The translations under genes and the position numbers were made by a program. Shown here piece by piece: positions 12,754-23,859 of a DNA stretch of 64,000 bases. Below the pieces are notes generated by a model, which saw only the letters and a program-made list of their open reading frames with translations, was not told where the DNA came from and did not search any database. Origin of the DNA: Trileptium ribeirensis. Lineage: Eukaryota > Nematoda > Enoplea > Enoplida > Thoracostomopsidae. The stretch spans positions 1 to 64,000 of the forward strand of contig JASANE010029368.1 in assembly GCA_030248225.1 (NCBI GenBank). Reading direction: 5' to 3'. The stretch's first letter is position 1; each line of letters begins with the position of its first letter.

Positions 12754-13539
12754 CTAAAATTTTAGCGAAATATCTTTTTACACCATGTTTCTTAAGTCAG
12801 GCCTTTCTCAAAATAACTATATATTTATGAACCCTGCTTGGGTAAATCTGAAAAGACTTTTTTAAAAATTACTCGTATTTTCGAACTTGTTAAAAGGTTT
12901 TAGATTTTCTCTCTAAATAAAAAAAAATTAGATAATAAACGATACTTGAGAAAATTTTTAAGGTTGTAAACCAGTTTGGAAAACTGTTTGAAGATGTCGT
13001 TAAAGGCAAATATTGCTTGACATATATACTATCAGGGATTCGTCTAAAGTGGGATTGACTTCACGATTTATAGAAAAAGCAATTCTATTGCAGTTAATTT
13101 TTATGTAGTCACCGGTATTCAATGGCATGACTCACCGAATTAACCTAAAATTCTTTGGGACTTTCCTCTCCTTTTAAGCTATTTCAGCGTTCGCTTTGTA
13201 GTTATTTTCAATTTTCTAGCCTTTCTAAAGTGCCCACGAACAGCAATGAATGACTTTCAGTGCCTCGCGAAACACACCATGTAATGCGTCTTATTCAGTT
13301 TTGGAATATAAGGTAAAAGTATTCGAACGTGTGTGATAAAGGCGCTCCTATTAGTGCCTTCTTTTACGATACATCTATGGCAAGCATGAGGGCACTTTCT
13401 TACCTTATATTGGGCCAACTGTAGCACTAGAACTGAGAACATTAGAACTCATATAAAGTCCTAGCGTTCTCAGACAACCATGTTGAAGTTCTACAAACAG
13501 TACAAGATGGCAATATGTCATATATGATGACACGCGACG

Positions 13540-13810
13540 ATCATGGAAGGGTAGCCGGGTTCGAAAGGGAGAGCTCGCCTCGGGGGAGGGGCGGGTGTAA
13601 GACCCCACGGGAACCAATTCCTCGGGAGGATGCTGAAAAAATTTAACGGCCCTGCCCTCCGAGGACCAATTTTACCCCAATTTTTGCAGATTGTTACACT
13701 GTTTGGCCAATTTTTGATAAAATTTCTAAAAATTGCGGTGGCGCGGAGTGGAGGTTAAGGGGGTAGAGGGCACAGTCTGGGAGGGGGAGAGGGTCTGAGG
13801 CCTCAAGAGT
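13540..13810. repeat. GC-rich patch related to 7650-7990
   Basis: Purine-rich GC blocks (GGGGGAGGGGCGGG and GGGGGAGAGGG) flank an AT-rich core with CCAATTTTT motifs. This is the reverse orientation of the pattern at 7650-7990. It lies in intron 1 of the BPI-like gene. Open frames here are compositional. Confidence 0.45.
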
Positions 13811-14637
13811 GCCTTATGAATCCCTGTTTCGCCATGTAACTTCACGCAATATGTCTTCGGGCATAGTAAAACCCAAAATTCAAAATTTACATTAAATTAT
13901 AAACACACTTTAAGCGAAAATATAATGATCACCTATTTCCATCACTTAGCTGCCAAACAGACTGACTTCGCCATATATAACTTTTATGAAATTATAGAGT
14001 GGGCATACTACCACATTATCAAAATTCCTAAGGTATAGGAAACAATCGAAAAACGTTCGGTTCATGGTACTACCATACATACATGCACCGTATGCCTCAG
14101 TTCTGATACGGACTCTTTTTACCGCTGAGCAAGTTCGTTCTCGTTTTACTTGTGGGTCGCATTAGTCTCTTGCCGTCCGAGAAGATTATGTGCGTATAAG
14201 GGCTAGAACACTCGGTTTCATAACTGTAACAACCCTGGCGATGATCACTGAGCCACACAAAAATATTTTCATATCTGAGACATTTCGCGTGCTAGATTTT
14301 GTGGGTTTTTTCTGCGTTAGTAAATGCTTCTTGGAGAAATCGTGATTTTAAACGTAGGATATTCCCTATTTCCCCTAAAAGATCTATTACAATATTAGAA
14401 GCTAGTAGCTGCTCGTCTTGCTGTTCCACTGGTTGCAAATTGCTAGAATGCATAACAAATATTGTAGAAGTGTATTACTCTCGGTCACGCTCATGTACTA
14501 TGCCTTATCCGATGATGTCGTCGTTCTTTGACTACCACCGTAGGATTCCAAGGAGCACACCCGGCGTTATTTGGGGATGTCGGCTGTTAAAGCCCCCCAC
14601 CCCAGCAAAGTTCCTTGCGGGTAACAGCAAACAGGTC

Positions 14638-14702
14638 ACTAATAGCCAATCCAATTCAGATTCGAGAATGCAAATCCTACTCTAACCTGATTGGCTATTA
14701 GC
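14638..14702. repeat. Inverted repeat CTAATAGCCAATC
   Basis: CTAATAGCCAATC at 14638-14650 is matched by GATTGGCTATTAG at 14690-14702 with a 39-nt spacer. It is a perfect 13-bp stem between two GC-rich patches. It could be a hairpin or the inner end of a small foldback element. Confidence 0.7.
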
Positions 14703-15167
14703 GATCCGATTGCTTCCACTCCAAAAGCAACCTTGGGGTAGCCTAGCCCATACCCCCACCCCCCAAAGACATGGGGCTGTGTTCTTCCTAGAATCCTTGA
14801 GGGAAGGCGCAAGCCGAAAAATGACCAAATCATCGGACAAGGCGCAGTACAGTATCAATAGTCATCCACAAATGTTTATTATGTACTCTTGATAATTCTA
14901 ATCAAATTTGAAGTACTATCATGGACAATAAAGTTAGAGTATCCTACATTTCGCTGATCGCATAGGCTGAAAAACAAATACATTACAACAGTATCAGGCA
15001 TTTAACTGTATTTACATAATTTTGAAAATATAAATTCCCTGGGTTATCTTCATTGGAAAGAAATGGTTATGATCTAGACGATAATTTCGAAGCGAACATG
15101 AAAAGCAGCAAAAGATGTAAAGCCGCAGTAGCATGTTTGCACTTACTAACAAAAGAGCTATACTTAC

Positions 15168-15279
15168 CTGGATTATTTCTGGAGTATGGAGGCGTCCCTA
15201 TTACTTCGTTCGGCACAAATCCCCCATTGACGGCAAAAAGTTGCGCTACTATGCTCACACTAATTACGATTACTAACAT
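15168..15279 (-). CDS. BPI/LBP-like secreted lipid-binding protein, exon 1 with signal peptide
   Basis: First coding exon of a minus-strand gene assembled from 15168-15279, 12584-12753, 10683-10760 and 5794-6123: 690 nt, 230 codons, all phases compatible. The chosen ATG at 15279 opens a hydrophobic signal peptide (MLVIVISVSIVAQLFAV). The exon ends in an NNPG motif at a strong donor (CAG/GTAAGTA), as BPI and LBP begin their mature domain with NPG. The open frame extends upstream to an ATG at 15426, but that would bury the signal peptide. TULIP proteins of this class are secreted and bind lipids such as lipopolysaccharide or phospholipid; the ligand here is unknown. C-terminal domain exons were not found. 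Introns are 2-4.6 kb and repeat-filled. Confidence 0.65.
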
Positions 15280-16030
15280 TTTACTGTGCTTCAAATAATG
15301 TTGACTATAAAGCAGAGCAGTTGTGTGTACTCGCAAGCAAGAAAATATCTTGAAATAAATAATATCGTGCACATTAGAGACCGCAATCGTGCCAGGTCGT
15401 GTTCGGCAAGGGTCGGAAGGCTGCATAATGTTTGTTTAGACTAACTACACTGAACAATGGACGGCGCCAACTACGTTGAAAGAGCAATAGTTGACGCAGA
15501 AGCACCGATAAAGGATGCGATTGCGAGGTGGTATCGTTTAAGTCGCACGCATAGCTGAGGCGGTTTTCAGTAAAACCCTGTCGGAGCCGGTTAGAAATAA
15601 AATTTCCAATTTTTGATAAGCCGTTATGAGCATATTATCGGTTGGGAGTCAAGCGTTGTCAGGTTGGGTCGGCTTACTCATACGGTCTCGATGAGATATT
15701 TTTCAACCCGGAGCTGTCTCTAGTACGCACAGATTAGTTACCGTGACAGTCGCTTACGCCTTTATTTATCAAACTGGAAAAATTAAATTTAAGTGTTATT
15801 TCTTTTAACAGTTGGAATACAAAATTGTTTAATCATACTGATTTCGAACAGCAAGATTGTTTTTATTTCACCCGTGTCGAAGAACTATGAAAAATTCAAA
15901 AAAATCGAAAAATTCTCAAAGTGCGAAGTAAAAACTCGTCGGATCGAGAAATAAATGTTCAATTGCACGTTTATGTAACTAAACTGATCAAATTGTCACT
16001 GTGCATATACAACACGTAATGGTTAATGTT
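15280..16030. other. Upstream of BPI-like gene, nothing recognised
   Basis: This would hold the 5' untranslated region and promoter of the BPI-like gene (minus strand). No TATA box, trans-splice acceptor or other element could be assigned with confidence. Confidence 0.3.
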
Positions 16031-16034
16031 ACAT

Positions 16035-16108
16035 TGAAACAGCCGGGGCTCGAACTCGGGCATCTAGGTTGCTGGACCAGCGCGCTACCAATACACCACA
16101 GGAGGTCC
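16035..16108 (-). mobile_element. tRNA-derived element (SINE head or tRNA pseudogene)
   Basis: On minus, TGGTGTATTGGTAGCGCGCTGG matches a tRNA D-arm and pol III A box. About 30 nt later AGTTCGAGCCCC matches the T-arm and B box. The putative acceptor stem (GGACCTC at the 5' side) has no complement at the 3' side and no clean anticodon stem forms, so it is not an intact tRNA. Spacing and wording are typical of tRNA-derived SINEs. Confidence 0.5.
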
Positions 16109-16689
16109 TGATCAGCAGGTATATAATAACTAAGCTTTCTCCGCTAGGATAGCCAGACGTTATAACCCAGTGTTGCATCAACAATGAAGGGAAACGCAAC
16201 AAGCCATCCTGGTTCAAAGTTCAACCACATATACCTCAGAGCGAAAGGTTTACCTTTTAAGAGAAATAATTAACATAATGTATGAATTTCAAACCTCACT
16301 ATGAGTTTATCATAGGCTGGTTAAATAGACTCGAAAAATAAAATAAAACACATAAAGCAATGCTGTGTGAAAATTCAAAATGACACACATTGTAAGACAG
16401 ATAAGCAGCTAGTAATCTTATTCAAGTAACTAGTGCCTAAACTGATTCTAGCATCATCACCATGTGTTACTAGTTATACCAACTTTATATTATAACAAAG
16501 TTAGTAAGATAGAACTGAACATACTAACATAATCTAACATTAAGGACTGAATTCTAATCACATCATCACAAACAGAGCTATAAAATTACGTGTATTAAAA
16601 TTATTCCATAAATTTTACTGAAAATACACGAATGTTAATAGTATTAATAGACCAAATTAGAGAGAACGTGCCGTTTATTCGACTGCTAA

Positions 16690-18480
16690 CCTCCCTCAAA
16701 AAAGGACAATCTAGAAATTTTTTGAATACCCATTGAAGTTTCTGACACTGTTGGTTCATCTAATAAATTCCATATAGGAACGAGCCGATTAGCAAAAAGA
16801 TGTTTACGCAAGTCCAGACCACGTCTATCCAGAAAGAGCTAGTGAATGTGACCACGAGTAATAAACACTGAGGGGTAGATACCGAAAAAAACTTGCAAAA
16901 AATTAAGATCTGCTGGACCAGGCATGATTTTGTACGCCATATCCAAATCATTAATGATTCTCCTTTTCTCTAAAGTCTGTCAATCAGGATAGGATACCCA
17001 ATATGTTCAAAACCTGGTAATCTGCGAGGTATAAACTTGCTAAACAGAGTCGATCGTATCAATGTGCCTAAGTAAACAAGGGACCCACATTTGGACAAAT
17101 GGTTTAATTTACAGCTAACAAATACCATATAAAGCTTAGTTAAGAAAGCTATAGACCCAGATCTAAATGCAGAATATCACACATTTATCCGCATACGACA
17201 ATCTTTAGCTATATTATTACAATAATATAAAAATTGCAGTCAAATATTATAAATCAAATAAGTCCCTGCCTCGCGATAATTCAGACAGTACATGATTATT
17301 AAGCGAATAGGCGTGTCATAGGTGATTCGTACCCAAATGTAAAGTTAGATATTCATCCAAAGCCGGTAATACTGGTCGCAATTCTGCTTCTTCTCCACGC
17401 ACCTTAACCAGGTCTGACTCTGTCGACTCATAATTTGGGACTGAACCAAATATGTAGTAAAATTTGATATCATCAGCGAAAATTGTGGACTTTCGTATGG
17501 TCCAGATCTATAAATTAAAGATTGTTTTGATGCTTATCTACTAATTCCTCCGAGACTAACAATTTGTTTAAAGTAACAGTGTAAGTAGCTGTGCATAAGG
17601 TAAATGTATGTTGGTATCATGTTCAAACACGGATCTGGCCAGAATGTTAAATAACTTCATCATTTTACATCTTTGCTTACAGGAAGGTCATTGTTTATTA
17701 AAATGGGTACAGAATTTCTGGACTGGAAGAGCGACAATATTCCCCAATGGCCTTCTCGTTATATACCTGAGTTAATAATCTTAATTTCTTTATTGCAAAG
17801 ATCCATCGTCTTACTTTTTCTAGCTTCTCTAGTCGCTTCTAGCCAACAAACGTCATTAACATAGGTGGGCTTATTGCGACACAGACTAAGATGGTTAACT
17901 TCCCGCTTGTGTAATTTACTTGGATTGAAGGACCACAGGAAAGATGCACAATTATGTCGTACGCTACAAATAGAAACAAACTACTTAACTGCGTCCCAAA
18001 ATGTGAACTTATACATGTTCCTCATTTCTTGAACAGCTTTGGTTCCAAGATCAGCGTCCGCGTCTACTTGCTTTCAGCAATAGTGTTATATCAGCTTTTT
18101 TAAGTCATAAACCTGTTGTCCAGACATTACATTAGTAATATGAAAAGACCCGATATAACAATAAACCGGAAAATGGTCAGTTAATGAAATTGGTGATGTA
18201 ATATTAATATGTGACAAAAATTCAAATTATTAGTCAAAACCAAGTCAATTATATTTCCAGAACAGTACATGGCAGCATCACATAATTTGTAGAACCCAAA
18301 CTCAGTAATAACAGAAAAAATAATAGTCATAAAATGATAGCAAATTAGTTTCGGTATTTTCGATATTTGTGGCATTGTAAAATCTCCAACGATTACAGAA
18401 ATAATAATTGTGTTTTTACCTTGCCTGAGTAGAGTTATCAAACGTGTCATAGAGAACTGCATATTGACCGTGGAGGATCT
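16690..18480 (-). mobile_element. Degenerate non-LTR retrotransposon (CR1/Jockey-like LINE)
   Basis: Three fragments lie in the correct order on minus. At about 18181-18462 is an endonuclease end with a VIVGDF motif and GNIIDLVLTNN, as in APE-type LINE endonucleases. At about 17325-17500 is a reverse transcriptase catalytic motif, FADDIKFYY. At about 16695-16935 is a C-terminal tail with TRGH, LDLRKHLFANRLV and WNLL, as in CR1-like LINEs. Only about 0.7 kb separates endonuclease and catalytic motif, so much of the RT is deleted. Stops interrupt all parts, and the element is dead. Confidence 0.6.
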
Positions 18481-18630
18481 TTAAATAGAACCTAGATGAA
18501 ATAGTGTAGTATGCTCAAAAACAGATCGGTAAATGCAGATTCACAATATTCATTCTGGATTCTATTAGTAAGCAAATAATCATATAGTAGAGATACTAGG
18601 AAAATAACACCACCGCCTATCTCCGGTTTA

Positions 18631-19140
18631 TGCGGCGTCCACGTTATAACGTCTCCAACGTTTGGAACCTATGTACACCACATCGTGTCAGGCACACTTT
18701 TGATAGCAGGGTGTCTTAGACACCCCATGTTTTTAATAAATTTTTTCAAAGGTAGGTAGTTACGCGTATTACCACTTCTCGACAGTGTCAAGCACACCGT
18801 GTCTGCTTGCAGTTTTATAGACAGTGTGGGACATTATTTCACCAGCTTTCATATGGCCTAGATACAAATATCGAGGCTTTTTAGAAAAAATACACAACAC
18901 AGTCGACTAAAAAACCGCATTTTCTACATACAGTGTCTGATACAGTTAATTCGCGCCAAATTGGTAGCTAAGGGTTTGTACGACACTGTAAACAAAAAAT
19001 GCAGTAGCTAGTAGTGTATCGTACACTCTCGGCAATTGATTTACAGTATGGGTGTCACCCTGACTGTCTATATGGTAGGATCGCGACTACAGGGGCTCAA
19101 AAGTTCCAAACAGTGGGGACATTATAACTTGAATGCCACA
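18631..19140. mobile_element. Tourist-like MITE copy 2 (PIF/Harbinger-type)
   Basis: 510 bp, with inverted ends starting TGCGGCGTCCACGTTATAAC on the left and the related reverse complement on the right (GGGGACATTATAACTTGAA). It is flanked by the 3-bp duplication TTA (18628-18630 and 19141-19143). It shares the internal GTGTCTTAGACACCCC motif with copy 1 but is more diverged and longer. No coding capacity. Confidence 0.8.
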
Positions 19141-19320
19141 TTACTAACCAAGTCCGTCAGCAAGACATAACGTGTGAACATATGTCTGCGTATATATTTT
19201 CACCATCATTTTCCATTAACCGACATTCAGTTATAGCTACTATATTTTTAGGTTTAGTGCTAGCATAGAAAACAAAATTATCAATTTTGTTGAATACACT
19301 ATAAACATTTAATAAACAAA

Positions 19321-19638
19321 ATGGGACTAACAAGTTATCACAGACCGTCCTTGCTAATCAGTAAAATGTTATTAAGTGTTAAAATCAGTTTCACATTGTT
19401 TTATTGTATTGTGTTTACCGCAGCTTCCTGCAGAAACGTAAGCCCTTTAAGCGTGTGTTTCGCTGGGTGTATTGCGTTTTCCGCAGCCTCCTACAGATGC
19501 CTAAGCCCTTTAAGCGTATATTTCGCTGGTTGTATTGTGTTTCCCGCAGCTTCCTACAGACGCCTAAGCCCTTTTAGTGTGTGTTTCGCTAGTTGTATTG
19601 TGGTTTCCGCAGCCTACCGCAGAATCCAAGCCCTGTAA
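19321..19638 (+). CDS. ORF with 21-residue tandem repeats, unrecognised
   Basis: An ATG at 19321 opens 105 codons, most of them copies of a 21-residue unit such as PLSVCFAGCIAFSAASYRCL. The DNA unit is 63 bp (anchors at 19461, 19524, 19587). The next unit is 62 bp, and this single-base loss ends the frame near 19638; the repeat continues in another frame to about 19720. It is cysteine-rich and hydrophobic. It could be a short secreted repeat protein broken by a frameshift, or a minisatellite whose period happens to be a multiple of three. I favour the latter slightly. Confidence 0.3.
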   Translation: MGLTSYHRPSLLISKMLLSVKISFTLFYCIVFTAASCRNVSPLSVCFAGCIAFSAASYRCLSPLSVYFAGCIVFPAASYRRLSPFSVCFASCIVVSAAYRRIQAL

Positions 19639-19720
19639 GCGTGTGTTTCGTTGGGTATATTGCGTTTACCGCAGCCTCCCGCAGATGCCTAAGCCCTTTA
19701 AGCCCGTGTTTCGCTATCTA
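19430..19720. repeat. 63-bp minisatellite
   Basis: Five tandem units of about 63 bp with the core TTTCGCTGG-TGTATTG...CCGCAGCCTCC-ACAGA-GCCTAAGCCC. Anchors at 19461, 19524, 19587, 19649 and 19712. Confidence 0.85.
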
Positions 19721-20260
19721 TAATGAAAAATCAAATTGTCAACCCAACCTATGTCCGACTGTATCAAAATTTAGCAAGACACTGTTTCAAAGGCGCACTC
19801 AGTTTCCGTTTAGTGTTGTAAAACTATTAAAAATTATTAAAATTTATACTGTAATATTGCTGGTATATATTGCACTGTTGTTACTGTACAACACAGCATG
19901 AAATCAAAACTTACGTAATACAAATATATAATTAATGGGTGAAATTTTAAACAAATATATAAATAAATATGAACTATACGCATAGCGTCTAAACGTTTCA
20001 CCAAGAATCTTGTTTTTTTATTTAAATGCCATAAACAACGATGACAACCCGTATTAATTATAATACGGAGGCGGTGAAATTATAAAACGCCCGCATTTTC
20101 TTAGAAACGCGATGCTATATTTGCTGATTGTTAATTTACGGAGGGTTCCCTGGGAACAGTGCCAATGAATCCTTAGAAAAACCCATTCCTTCATACTGTG
20201 ACTCCATACACTTTCGAACGGAATAGAAATCAAAGGCCAAGACGAATTCTGATTGCATTC

Positions 20261-20535
20261 AGCCTTGACAAGTAAGGCCATAACTTAACAGACTTTCGGA
20301 TCCTCGATAGTTCTAGATGCAAGTGGCAGCAACGAAAGTTGGTCTTCGAAAGTAGCGTCTAGCCTTGACAACTCAGATCAGAACTCAAAAGAGTTTCGGG
20401 TTCTCGATAGTTCTGGTATTATATGGCAGCAACGAATTTTGGTGCTGCAATTTTAGCCTTCATCCTTCGCAACTCAACACAGTTTCTGAAGCTCGACAGT
20501 TCAGGTTACACGCGGCAGTAAAGAAATTTAGTGTT
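20261..20535. repeat. Diverged tandem repeat, about 100-bp unit, 3 copies
   Basis: Three units each contain a CTTGACAA or CTTCGCAA lead, an ACAG/GAGTTTCGG...CTCGATAGTTCT segment, then GGCAGCAACGAA. The third copy is the most diverged. Confidence 0.7.
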
Positions 20536-20539
20536 TGAA

Positions 20540-21587
20540 TTTAAAAATCAATTTTAATGTTTGTGGAAACCCCATTTTATAACATTAATTTGTGCTCTTA
20601 AAATAACAATTGCTATCATACATCAACTCTCTTAATGACAAACAAATAATGAATGAGACATGCGGTATCCTTTTTATCTTCCACACGCAATATCGCTACC
20701 TATACGCAATAAAATGGCCGAGGACCAAGTTCGGTTTATCAGGCACTTTGGTAAACTTGGATCTTTCTTATTGAAAAGTCGTGTTTTGTTTTAATGAAAA
20801 ATTGTATTACGATATGCAGAAATAATAGGCATCACACAATGTAACAAACGCCATGTATAATACTACCATAACGTAAACTACGACACTCTTATATTGGCTG
20901 GAAATGCATCAAGCTGCGAGTTTTTAATTGCAGAGGCGAAGATGCAGTGGAATCAAAATAGGATACTGGAATCATGCATTTATGCAAAGTTAAAACCTAC
21001 GAAATCGCTAAAATTTCAAATATTAACGTTGAAGCGCATGAAAACGTTGATCGATACTTCTACTACATGCATTATTAACTCTCACATATATCACAAGATA
21101 TATGATCGTTTCTAAAAAGATAACATATATTTTTATATTTTAAAAGATATTATTTTCTAACAAAATATTTGCTGCCGTAAAAATCTAACACTAGACACGT
21201 TTAATTTTATACATTAGCTTTAGTTTATGAGATTTGAGAAATACATTGTCTTCGAAACAAGATTCATCGTTTGATGCAATTCTGAATGTTTATGGAGGCA
21301 ATTTTTGAAAGATAAAATACTTGGCATCGACGTCCAAACTGTTTGCTACGAAGCACACAGCTGATGGAATTTTCGAGTACAGCGCTGCTAGCATCACGAG
21401 ATAAGCTTAACACCACAGTTCGAAATGATGTTTATTTACGGTAGTTTTTGGCCCATTTCTCATCTCTGGGATATCCAAAATACCTCATACTTCTCTCTTA
21501 GGCCGCCTTTAGATAATTTGTTATGAGCTTTGATTGTAATATGTTAGACGGCGTCTCCATACAACATTTTTCCAAATCCAAGCTTCT
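20540..21587. other. No feature recognised
   Basis: AT-rich sequence. A 73-codon open frame at 20894-21115 shows no family resemblance. Confidence 0.35.
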
Positions 21588-21689
21588 TTGGTCTCAGTAT
21601 GTTTCCCCGTGTCTTTCCCCTCCTCCCCCTCTCATCTGACTTTCCAGTTAAGCAAAAATATTGCAAATTCCACTTTTGCGCCGGATTTA

Positions 21690-22461
21690 CAAATTTATAC
21701 TCAGTTTTGGTCCAAAATTGCTAACTGGCGGCCTTGCATCCTAACCAAGCCCCTAGGCTGTCGCATTCATTTATATTGGATCCAGCGTTTTTCTTACACC
21801 TTAAAGGGATCGTCTTTATACCCAAAGACTCTAAATTTCCACTCTCGCTTAGACTTCAGGTGTTTAAACCCCAGTTTATGGTCCAAATACGCTAGTTGGC
21901 TGCTTGTCGGCCAGATCTTATCCAAATATAGCATCTCTAAACTCGGGTTTGCCAGAAATCTTTTTTGCCGCGACGTCATTTTGGGATGCCCAACGTACGT
22001 CAATTACAACATTAGGATCGTATTCAGTTGGTTGGACTAGAGCTTTCATTTAGACATGTGAGCTGACTGCCATGTGACTGCCCAAATTATATGCCTCTGG
22101 TCTCTAATTGAACTCTAGTGTCTTTCTTGTAACACCATAGTACCCTTTCGAAAGTACCTGAAATTTTCATTTCTGAACCGAAATTAGGGATAAAGATATA
22201 ATATTTGACTAAAAATCGGTAGTTGGCGGGTTCCCAGTTCAGCTCTATGGGCTCCATTTAGATCCCGGAATCCCTTTCACGAGCCGTTTCTCTACCCTTT
22301 CGAAAGTACCTGAAATTTTCATTTCTGAACCGAAATTAGGGATTAAGATATAATATTTGACTAAAAATCGGTAGTTGGCGGGTTCTGTGCTTTAGTGTAC
22401 CCCAGTTCAGCTCTATGGGCTCCATTTAGATCCCAGAAGCCCTTTCTCGAGCCGTAGTCGG
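21690..22461. repeat. Diverged tandem repeats including a 152-bp duplication
   Basis: The block starting TACCCTTTCGAAAGTACCTG is duplicated at 22141 and 22293 with near identity, apart from a 15-bp insertion (about 22387-22401) in the second copy. Upstream, more diverged relatives share a GGTCCAAAAT-GCTAGTTGGC-GG core. The 150-codon open frame at 21588-22040 falls in this repeat and looks non-coding. Confidence 0.7.
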
Positions 22462-22684
22462 GCTTCCTGTGGTAACTAAAGTACTTCAAGTTTCCAATAA
22501 AACTTCATTGGCTTCCAGTTGGACTCAGACAGCTTTCTGGAATTTCAGGATATCTAAATATAAATAAAATTGTAGCTTTTTCTGATAATGTAGGTAATTT
22601 TTTCCCAACTTTGCTAGGTACCGCCCCAGACATGCATGGTAAAAGCTGTAGTTGAATTCCCACGACTATGTGGTAGAGGTGAAT

Positions 22685-22875
22685 TTGCGCTGGAGGCTCC
22701 GCTTGGCTCGTCTCAGCTCGGCTGGAGCCAGCGCCGAGCTGAGTCGGCATCAATTTTTTTCGAACCCGAACCCGAACCGAAACATTCAACCTCCTCGCCG
22801 AGTCGAGCCGACCATATCTCGATAACTCGAACCGAGTCGAGCTTACCTTCGTCAAAAAGCTCGACCTGGCTTGGT
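22685..22875. repeat. CTCGG/GAACCC-rich low-complexity tract
   Basis: Degenerate short repeats built from GCTCGG, GAGTCGAGC and CGAACC. GC-rich in an AT-rich setting. Long frames on both strands here are compositional. Confidence 0.7.
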
Positions 22876-22899
22876 TCGGAAACAACACGTTATGTATAT

Positions 22900-23855
22900 A
22901 TATTATTGGATAATTTTTACCAATTATTAAACCGCATGGAAGAACAATGATTTTGGACAAAAACCAGGTTTGTCCATCCACCACAAACGTATCGACGACT
23001 ACCTATACCAAACTTCCACTTTTCGTAATCTCCTTGCATTTTAACAGAAAACGTAGTAGTATATATTTATTTTTGAGAAAATGGTTCTAACACTGGCTTA
23101 CATGCATATTATATGAATACTGCATGCAGTACATATGAGTTATTCGTATGCAGTCCTAGTGATAAAGCACTTTGAACGTTCCAGAGACTATAGTGTTACT
23201 ATTTGTTGAACACCCAGAAAAGACATATTTAATATGTATGTATGAAACTTATTTTCATAAGTCATTTTCAAGAACAAAAGATCAATATTTGCTAACATGT
23301 TTCATATTTATCGTAAACACAACTGTAATTTTACTGCAAAGTCAGAATTTTATTTCACTCAAAGTCGAAAGGCCGCCTGAGCTGGTGAAGTAGCTGCAGA
23401 CTCATGCAATTGCATTAATGTATGGTGTGGTGTTGCTGCTCGAGTTTTATGACTCGACGCTGCAGTAGAACAGGCAGCGATAGTGCAGTGGTGAATGTCC
23501 AGATCCATCGTACCCAGTACTTTACGATGGACTTTGACACTATCGTGCCAGCTGCATCAATTTGTGGATGCTATCATGGCAATTTGTAGAAGGTGCCATG
23601 ACAGTTACACCAATTTTAAGACGCTGTCGCGACTGTATCTATTATCAAAGAGGAACCGTTTTGTCAACATCAGAAATTTGGTGCCTGAAGCAAAAAGCTT
23701 CGAGACAGTATGTAGTATGGATGGACACAAAATGTAGTAGCTTGTTTCATTCTCAAGGCGGTGAACTCTGAACGTTGAACATGTAATTTATTTCACATGT
23801 CACTAAACTTTACCGAGCGATTTAGCGAGCTGATAGAAATTAGACTGGAAGACAT
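22900..23855. other. No gene recognised
   Basis: Two overlapping open frames at 23495-23771 (80 and 69 codons) lie in a locally less AT-rich patch, but neither shows a known motif. They may be decayed coding sequence from the adjacent retroelement. Confidence 0.3.
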
Positions 23856-23859
23856 CTCT

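Noticed and set aside
14299..14685. 128-residue plus-strand ORF
   Set aside because: Serine/cysteine-rich compositional frame running into a GC-rich repeat and hairpin. The minus strand also carries a 53-codon frame there. Neither has a recognisable motif.
16029..16217. Minus-strand 62-residue ORF as a gene
   Set aside because: It is the translation of the tRNA-like element and its flank.
22505..22984. 159-residue minus ORF
   Set aside because: Its middle is the CTCGG/GAACCC low-complexity tract, which is open in several frames on both strands.
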